A stretch of DNA of 64,000 nucleotides, taken from the NCBI RefSeq assembly GCF_015207255.1, contig NZ_JADEXG010000017.1:1-64000 (forward strand), read 5' to 3'. Source of the stretch: Vasconcelosia minhoensis LEGE 07310 (GTDB lineage Bacteria; Cyanobacteriota; Cyanobacteriia; Phormidesmidales; Phormidesmidaceae). Below, in pieces: positions 59,037 to 64,000 of the stretch. The position numbers and the translations under genes are program-made. Below the pieces are notes generated by a model. That model saw nothing but the letters and a program-made list of their open reading frames with translations. It was not told the DNA's origin and searched no databases. How positions within the stretch are numbered: the first letter of the stretch is position 1; each line of letters opens with the position of its first letter.

Positions 59037-59165
59037 ATGGACTTTGACTTTCGGATTCTAGCGGTGCTGGCCCCCATTGCGATCGCGGCAAGCTGGGCTG
59101 GGTTCAATATCTTCAAAGCGGCCCTGGGTCAGGTTCAGGAATTTCTCAACAAGCGCGACGCTTAA
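59037..59165 (+). CDS. psbY: Photosystem II protein Y
   Basis: PsbY is a peripheral single-helix subunit of photosystem II near cytochrome b559. The 42-residue ORF encodes [20 protein letters not shown], then [16 protein letters not shown] and LNKRDA, in good agreement with the family pattern (short acidic N-terminus, LxPIxIAxSWAxFNI, basic C-terminus). It lies between two minus-strand genes and has its own start; the taagcattttttagagggt stretch before it holds the ribosome-binding site (agaggg). Confidence 0.88.
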   Translation: MDFDFRILAVLAPIAIAASWAGFNIFKAALGQVQEFLNKRDA

Positions 59166-59182
59166 CGTGCAAGCTTTCAAAC

Positions 59183-59767
59183 TTAAGGGCGGCTGAGGTC
59201 GAGCCTGCGCAGGGCGGGCATCAGCTGCTCAAAGGCGATGCCGCGATGGCTGTAGCGCTCCTTTTCAGCCGGGCTCATCTCGGCGAAGGTTTTGTCATGG
59301 CTCGGCAGATAGAAAATGGGGTCGTAGCCAAAGCCTTTGTCGCCCTGGGGCTGATAGAGAATTTCACCCGGGCATATGCCCGTGGTTTCTAGCGCAATCG
59401 TCCCGTCGGGCCGGGCCAGCGCGATCGCGCAGACAAACTGAGCCCCACGGTCTTGTCTCTCCCCCAATTCCCTCAGCACCCGGCCAATCCGGTCAGCGTC
59501 GCTGCTGCCATAGCGGGCCGAATAAATTCCCGGCGCGCCGTCTAGCGCGTCAACCTGGAGGCCAGAATCGTCGGCAATCGCCCACTGCTGGGTGGCGATC
59601 GCGACTTCCGAAGCCTTTAGCCGGGCATTGGCGATAAAGGTATCCCCCGTTTCTTCAACCTCAATCGCCTCCGGCTTCAGGGCCAGCTGCCAGTCTAATT
59701 CCTGAAGATAGCCCTTGAGCTCCGTCAGCTTGCCCGGATTGCCCGTGGCAACGACTACAGTAGTCAT
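59183..59767 (-). CDS. rdgB: XTP/dITP diphosphatase (non-canonical purine NTPase)
   Basis: RdgB/HAM1 hydrolyses ITP, dITP and XTP to monophosphates, keeping them out of nucleic acids. The ATG at 59767 (MTTVVVATGNPGKLTELKGY) gives 194 residues; an upstream ATG at 59785 is less likely. Motifs are FIANARLKASEVAIATQQWA, ADDSGLQVDALDGAPGIYSA and the C-terminal GFGYDPIFYLPSHDKTFAEM, then KERYSHRGIAF. All catalytic residues appear present. It ends 17 bases after psbY on the other strand. Confidence 0.96.
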   Translation of the reverse strand: MTTVVVATGNPGKLTELKGYLQELDWQLALKPEAIEVEETGDTFIANARLKASEVAIATQQWAIADDSGLQVDALDGAPGIYSARYGSSDADRIGRVLRELGERQDRGAQFVCAIALARPDGTIALETTGICPGEILYQPQGDKGFGYDPIFYLPSHDKTFAEMSPAEKERYSHRGIAFEQLMPALRRLDLSRP

Positions 59768-59830
59768 AGCGGATAATATTGTCACTGCCCTCTCAGCCTA
59801 CTCGCTAACGGCGGGGTGCTGCTTTTGACG

Positions 59831-60280
59831 ATGACTACGGTTTTAGAAACAAGACTCCCCCCCGACCCGAACCAGCCGGTGGAGCTCACCTTGGCGCTAA
59901 CGGCTGAGCAGCGGACGCGATCGCGCCATCGATTCACCGCTGAAACGGGCGAGTCTGTCTATCTCAATCTGCCGCGCGGCACCGTGCTGCGCGATGGCGA
60001 CCGGCTCCAGGCCCAAGATGGGACTCAGGTGCGAGTCGTTGCCAAACCTGAAACCGTACTTACGGTGACCGCCAGCTCGCCCTTTGAGCTGCTGCGAGCG
60101 GCCTACCATTTGGGCAATCGCCACATTGCGCTAGAGCTAGCGCAGGACTATCTGCGACTGCTGCCCGACCCAGTGCTGGAAGCCATGCTGGAGCAGCTGG
60201 GTCTGACAGTCGTGCGTCAGCAGGTGCCCTTTGAGCCCGAGGCAGGAGCCTACGGACACGTCCATCATGATGACCATTGA
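59831..60280 (+). CDS. ureE: Urease accessory protein UreE (nickel metallochaperone)
   Basis: UreE delivers nickel to the urease active site. The ATG at 59831 (MTTVLETRLPPDPNQPVEL) gives 149 residues. The N-terminal substrate-like domain is RSRHRFTAETGESVYLNLPR, followed by GTVLRDGDRLQAQDGTQVRV, and the metal-binding C-terminal region includes LGNRHIALELAQDYLRL and the His-rich tail [11 protein letters not shown]. It overlaps ureF by about 11 bases, so translation is coupled. Together with ureF-ureG-urtA it forms a urea-use operon. Confidence 0.95.
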   Translation: MTTVLETRLPPDPNQPVELTLALTAEQRTRSRHRFTAETGESVYLNLPRGTVLRDGDRLQAQDGTQVRVVAKPETVLTVTASSPFELLRAAYHLGNRHIALELAQDYLRLLPDPVLEAMLEQLGLTVVRQQVPFEPEAGAYGHVHHDDH

Positions 60281-60956
60281 TACCGATGCAGCGGCGCTGC
60301 TACAGCTGCTACAGCTGGTCAGCCCGGCCCTGCCGGTGGGGGCCTTCAGCTATTCCGAAGGATTAGAGACGCTGACTCAGTCTGACCTGCTGCAAACCCC
60401 GGCGGCTCTAGAGGACTGGCTGCTGCAGGAGCTGCGGTATGGGGCAATCCGGCTGGAAGCGGCGGTGGTGGGACGAGTGCATCGAGCCTTTCTAGAGGAT
60501 GATCTGGCGCAGCTAGCAGAGTGGAATCACTGGCTGTCGGCGGTTCGAGAGGGCGCAGAAATCCGACAGCAGAGCTGGCAGATGGGGCGATCGCTAGTGA
60601 GATTGCTAAATGCTCTATATCCTGAGCTCCAGCCTGCCCTGACCGCCTGCGAGCAGCCCTGCAATTTTGCCGTCGCCTTTGGTCTAGCGGCGGCTCATTG
60701 CAGAATCCCGGTAGAGCTGAGTCTGCTAGGCTACTTACAGAGTTGGGCGACAAACCTGATTACGGCAGCGGTGAAGCTGGTGCCCCTGGGTCAGACCGAG
60801 GGCCAGGTAACATTACTGAGATTGCAGGATGAATTTGCGATCGCAGCCGATACAATATTATCCCTGAGTGACGATCGGCTGTTCACCAGCGGCTGGGGCG
60901 CAGCCCTCGCCAGTATGCAGCACGAGACGCTCTACAGCCGTCTATTTCGGAGCTAA
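60270..60956 (+). CDS. ureF: Urease accessory protein UreF
   Basis: UreF acts with UreD/H and UreG in the GTP-dependent assembly of the urease nickel centre. The ATG at 60270 or 60267 is preferred ([20 protein letters not shown]), giving about 228 residues; the frame opens at 60231 inside ureE. Signatures are [19 protein letters not shown] and [20 protein letters not shown], all helical. The C-terminus is [15 protein letters not shown]-like. It overlaps the ureE stop and is six bases before ureG. Confidence 0.94.
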   Translation: MTIDTDAAALLQLLQLVSPALPVGAFSYSEGLETLTQSDLLQTPAALEDWLLQELRYGAIRLEAAVVGRVHRAFLEDDLAQLAEWNHWLSAVREGAEIRQQSWQMGRSLVRLLNALYPELQPALTACEQPCNFAVAFGLAAAHCRIPVELSLLGYLQSWATNLITAAVKLVPLGQTEGQVTLLRLQDEFAIAADTILSLSDDRLFTSGWGAALASMQHETLYSRLFRS

Positions 60957-60961
60957 GCGCG

Positions 60962-61579
60962 ATGGGGCCTTTTCGGGTGGGAATTGCGGGGCCGGTGGGG
61001 TCGGGCAAGACGGCCCTGGTCGATGCCCTTTGCAAGGCGATGCGGCAGCAGCATTCGATTGCGGTGGTGACCAACGACATCTATACCCAGGAAGACGCTC
61101 AGTTTTTGGTGCGGAGTGAGGCATTGGAGCGAGATCGCATCGTCGGTGTCGAAACCGGCGGCTGCCCCCATACGGCGATTCGCGAAGATGCTTCGATCAA
61201 TCTGGTGGCGATTGAAACCCTGGAGACGCGGTTTGATGACCTCGACCTGATTTTTGTCGAAAGCGGCGGCGACAATCTAGCCTCGACCTTTAGCCCAGAG
61301 CTGGTCGATCTGACGATCTACGTGATTGATGTGTCAGCGGGCGACAAAATTCCGCGCAAGGGCGGACCGGGGATTACCAAATCAGACCTGCTGGTGATCA
61401 ACAAAATTGACCTGGCAGACCTGGTCGGGGCCGATCTCAACGTGATGGCTCGGGATGCCAAAAAAATGCGCGGCGATCGCCCTTTCGTATTCACCAACCT
61501 GAAGCAATCCTTGGGGCTCAGCACCGTCGTCGAATTTATTAACCACCACGGCCTGTTTGCCCGGCCAGAGACGCTATGA
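60962..61579 (+). CDS. ureG: Urease accessory protein UreG (GTPase)
   Basis: UreG hydrolyses GTP to drive nickel insertion into urease. The 205-residue protein has the P-loop GPVGSGKT (10-17), the [15 protein letters not shown] region, the metal-binding CPH motif ([17 protein letters not shown]) and the NKxD GTP specificity motif in [16 protein letters not shown]. It is standard length. Its stop overlaps the urtA start by four bases, which links urease maturation to urea uptake. Confidence 0.98.
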   Translation: MGPFRVGIAGPVGSGKTALVDALCKAMRQQHSIAVVTNDIYTQEDAQFLVRSEALERDRIVGVETGGCPHTAIREDASINLVAIETLETRFDDLDLIFVESGGDNLASTFSPELVDLTIYVIDVSAGDKIPRKGGPGITKSDLLVINKIDLADLVGADLNVMARDAKKMRGDRPFVFTNLKQSLGLSTVVEFINHHGLFARPETL

Positions 61580-62907
61580 CCAATCGCATTGGCCGACGTA
61601 AATTCTTAACCTACGGGGCAGCGGCAGCGGGCGGCAGCCTGCTGCTCAAATCCTGTGCGGCCCCAAACAGTTCAGAGACCAGCTCAGAAGCTGAGACTGA
61701 AGCAGCCCCGTCAGCTGAAGAAGCCGACAGTGATGAACCAATCCGGGTGGGCCTTTTGCACTCGCTGAGCGGCACCATGGCTTTTAGCGAGACCGCGGTG
61801 GTAGACGCTGAGAAGATGGCGATTGCTGAAATTAATCAGGCTGGCGGGGTGTTAGGTCAGCAGATTGTGGCCATTTTAGAAGACGGTGCGTCTGACTGGC
61901 CGACCTTTGCCGAAAAAGTAGAACGGCTGATTGACGAGGATAAAGTAGCCGCTGTATTTGGCGGCTGGACGACTGCTAGCCGCAAAGCAATGCTGCCGAT
62001 CGTCGAGTCGAAGCAGCACTTGCTATGGTACCCGGTACAGTTTGAAGGCCAGGAATGCTCACAAAACATTTTCTATGCTGGCGCAGCGCCTAACCAGCAA
62101 ATCGAGCCTGCCGTAGACTGGCTTTTCGTCAATAAAGGCCAGCAGTTTTTCCTAGTTACTTCTGACGATATGTTTCCGCAGTCGGCGGATTTCATCACGG
62201 TCAACACGCTGGTGAGGGAACAGCTCGAAGCGAAGGGCGGCGAAGCCGTAGGCGAAACCTCCCTGCCCCTCGGCAGTGCCGAAGTCGCACCCATTATCAG
62301 CCAGATCAAGACGGCTCTGCCGGAGGGTGGCGTCATTTTTAACAGTCTTCAAGGCGACAGCAATGTAGCCTTTTTTAAGCAGCTTAAGGGGGCGGGGCTG
62401 GGACCAGATCAATATCCGGTGATGTCAGTCAGTATTGCGGAAGAAGAAGTTCGGGTAATTGGCACCGAATTTCTCAAGGGTCACTATGCTGCTTGGAACT
62501 ACTTTCAGACGGTCGAGACGCCTGAGAATGAGAAGTTTGTCAGCGCCTTTAAAGGCAGATATGGCGAAGGCCGATTCACAAACGACCCGATGGAGTCTGC
62601 CTACACGATGATCTATCTGTGGAAGCAGGCGGTTGAGCAGGCCGGTACGACCGATATTGCTGCGGTCCGCGCTGCGGCCTATGGGCAGACCTTTGCTGCA
62701 CCCGAGGGCAACGTGACGATGAATCCTAACCATCACCTTTCTAAAACGGCGCGCATTGGCCAAGTCCGCGACGATGGTCTGTTTGATATCGTTTGGTCTA
62801 CTGACGCGCCAGTCGAACCACAGCCCTGGAGCAAATATGTACCGGAGAATAAGGGCTTTGCCTGCGACTGGTCAGACCCCGAGAAGGGTAGAAGGTTCAA
62901 GGCCTAA
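61576..62907 (+). CDS. urtA: Urea ABC transporter substrate-binding protein
   Basis: UrtA is the periplasmic binding protein of the high-affinity urea transporter UrtABCDE. The 443-residue protein has a Tat-type start ([20 protein letters not shown]) with RRKF and a lipobox-like LLKSC, so it is probably a membrane-anchored lipoprotein. An acidic Ser/Glu-rich linker follows, then the amide-urea binding fold: [58 protein letters not shown] and [19 protein letters not shown]. It overlaps ureG by four bases. The urtB-urtE permease/ATPase genes do not follow it. Confidence 0.95.
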   Translation: MTNRIGRRKFLTYGAAAAGGSLLLKSCAAPNSSETSSEAETEAAPSAEEADSDEPIRVGLLHSLSGTMAFSETAVVDAEKMAIAEINQAGGVLGQQIVAILEDGASDWPTFAEKVERLIDEDKVAAVFGGWTTASRKAMLPIVESKQHLLWYPVQFEGQECSQNIFYAGAAPNQQIEPAVDWLFVNKGQQFFLVTSDDMFPQSADFITVNTLVREQLEAKGGEAVGETSLPLGSAEVAPIISQIKTALPEGGVIFNSLQGDSNVAFFKQLKGAGLGPDQYPVMSVSIAEEEVRVIGTEFLKGHYAAWNYFQTVETPENEKFVSAFKGRYGEGRFTNDPMESAYTMIYLWKQAVEQAGTTDIAAVRAAAYGQTFAAPEGNVTMNPNHHLSKTARIGQVRDDGLFDIVWSTDAPVEPQPWSKYVPENKGFACDWSDPEKGRRFKA

Positions 62908-63038
62908 GCCAGTGAACTTAAACATTACTCGCTTCGAAGTGTGAGAGCTGGGTCAGCGCGCTACAAGAATTCGCTTTGACAGCAGGAAAACTCGATTGAG
63001 ATTAAACTGAGGGTAGAGTTAAGAAATGTAAATCTGCC

Positions 63039-64000
63039 ATGGTTCAGCTGTCTAATCCCTCAGCCCGCCAGCCCAAAGTCGTTGTGATTGGGGCGGGTAT
63101 CGGCGGGCTGACGGCAGCGGCGCTGCTAGCGCATCGGGACTATGCGGTTAAGGTTTTTGACCAGGCAATTGTGCCGGGGGGCTGCGCCTCTACGTTTAAG
63201 CGACGCGGCTTTACCTTTGATGTCGGTGCGACCCAGGTAGCCGGGTTAGAGCCCGGGGGGATTCACCATCAGATTTTCACTAAGCTAGGGTTAGAGCTAC
63301 CTGAGGCGACGCCCTGCGACCCGGCCTGCGCGGTCTTTTTACCCGGTGAAACTGAGCCCATCCGAGTCTGGCGTGAGGCGGAACGCTGGCAGGCCGAGCG
63401 GCAGCGGCAGTTTCCTGGTAGTGAACCGTTTTGGCGATTTATGGCAGCACTTTTTCGCTACAGCTGGCGGTTTCAGCAGCGCGACCCGGTGCTGCCGCCG
63501 CGCAGCGTCTGGGATCTGTGGCAGCTGGTGTCTGCCGTTCGGCCCGATACGCTGTTGACGCTGCCCTATATCCTTTCCACCGTCGGCCAGGTGCTGCGGG
63601 GCTACCAGCTTCGCGATCGCAGGCTCAAAACTTTCTTAGACCTACAGCTCAAGCTCTACTCCCAGGTAAATGCGGACCAGACCGCGCTGCTCTACGCGGC
63701 GACCGCCCTGGGGGTTTCCCAAGCGCCTCAGGGGCTATCCCACCTACAGGGCAGTATGCAGGCGCTCAGCGATCGGCTGACGCAGGCGCTCCAGCGCGAC
63801 GGCGGCGAGCTAAAAATGCGCCACACCGTTGAGAAGGTCTGCTTAGAAGACAATCGGCCGCGCCGAGTGCAGGTGCAAGATCAGAAAACCGGCGATCGCT
63901 GGTGGGAACCCGCCGACCACGTCATCGCCAACGTCACCGTGCAGAATCTAATGCAGCTGCTGGGTTCCCAGGCTCCGAAAGGCTATGCCCAGCGGGTTGA
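63039..64000 (+). CDS. crtD: Carotenoid desaturase-type FAD oxidoreductase (CrtD-like), truncated by the window edge
   Basis: The 320 codons present begin [20 protein letters not shown] and are open to the end of the window. The FAD motif GAGIGGLTAAALLAH, then GGCASTFKRRGFTFDVGATQ, is typical of the phytoene-desaturase superfamily, and VAGLEPGGIHHQIFTKLGLE and LPEATPCDPACAVFLPGETE resemble cyanobacterial CrtD-type C-3',4'-desaturases of myxoxanthophyll synthesis. CrtO/CrtP-type relatives are possible; the full sequence is needed. It is separated from urtA by 131 bases with no shared operon sign. Confidence 0.8.
   Translation, partial: MVQLSNPSARQPKVVVIGAGIGGLTAAALLAHRDYAVKVFDQAIVPGGCASTFKRRGFTFDVGATQVAGLEPGGIHHQIFTKLGLELPEATPCDPACAVFLPGETEPIRVWREAERWQAERQRQFPGSEPFWRFMAALFRYSWRFQQRDPVLPPRSVWDLWQLVSAVRPDTLLTLPYILSTVGQVLRGYQLRDRRLKTFLDLQLKLYSQVNADQTALLYAATALGVSQAPQGLSHLQGSMQALSDRLTQALQRDGGELKMRHTVEKVCLEDNRPRRVQVQDQKTGDRWWEPADHVIANVTVQNLMQLLGSQAPKGYAQRV

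Overview
The window is chromosomal DNA of a phycobilisome-containing cyanobacterium. The evidence is a complete apcE-apcA-apcB-apcC allophycocyanin/core-linker block, a petH with the CpcD-like N-terminal domain, phosphoribulokinase, petN, psbY, ycf54, a Hlip, cyAbrB, COP23 and the cyanobacterial-type atp operon with split b/b' subunits. The HIP1 octamer gcgatcgc is very frequent. ApcE has three linker repeats, which predicts a three-cylinder phycobilisome core. No nif or heterocyst genes are seen. Cyanoexosortase B and the overall content would fit a non-heterocystous lineage such as Leptolyngbya-like forms; that taxonomic placement is inference.

Layout: 0.1-4.8 kb, trehalose synthesis from glycogen (treZ-treY, minus strand). 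5-11 kb, DedA protein, prk and petH divergent from one regulatory region, hom, prmC, then three tiny ORFs. 11.3-14.7 kb is a decayed accessory patch: an XRE/IrrE-type protease-regulator, a PIN toxin gene broken by a small palindromic repeat, a DUF559 nuclease-like gene, clustered palindromic repeats, and a fused relic of a restriction-modification system whose junction lies on a HIP1 site. 14.9-25.4 kb is mixed housekeeping and small genes: SWIM protein, Uma2, DUF3318, dusB, GNAT, EamA, mltA, a frameshifted relic, a secreted 18-residue-repeat protein, hicAB and a COP23 protein.

25.5-31.6 kb is the atp operon on the minus strand (atpI-B-E-F2-F-H-A-G). 33.4-38.1 kb is the allophycocyanin block on the plus strand, followed by a Hlip and, after a long AT-rich non-coding stretch, a cyAbrB regulator. 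39.8-44.5 kb holds cobalamin genes (cobH, cobL), an OB-fold-like lipoprotein, and a folD-crtE-PAP2 operon. 44.6-52.6 kb is an envelope/exopolysaccharide region: Wzc-like protein, a Wza-like export gene carrying a one-base frameshift in a homopolymer, cyanoexosortase B with its partner protein, and a DegT aminotransferase. ycf54 lies just beside it.

52.8-64 kb: small cyanobacterial proteins, ndk, TerC, clpP, petN, rsmB, an SDR, psbY, rdgB, then the overlapping urease-accessory and urea-transport block ureE-ureF-ureG-urtA, and a carotenoid desaturase-like gene (crtD type) that runs off the right edge.

No tRNA, rRNA or CRISPR array was recognised. I did not find a convincing complete novel system. 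The best leads are the decayed island at 10.8-14.1 kb, the homopolymer frameshift in the export gene, the secreted tandem-repeat protein and the in-operon tandem repeat between atpE and atpF2.
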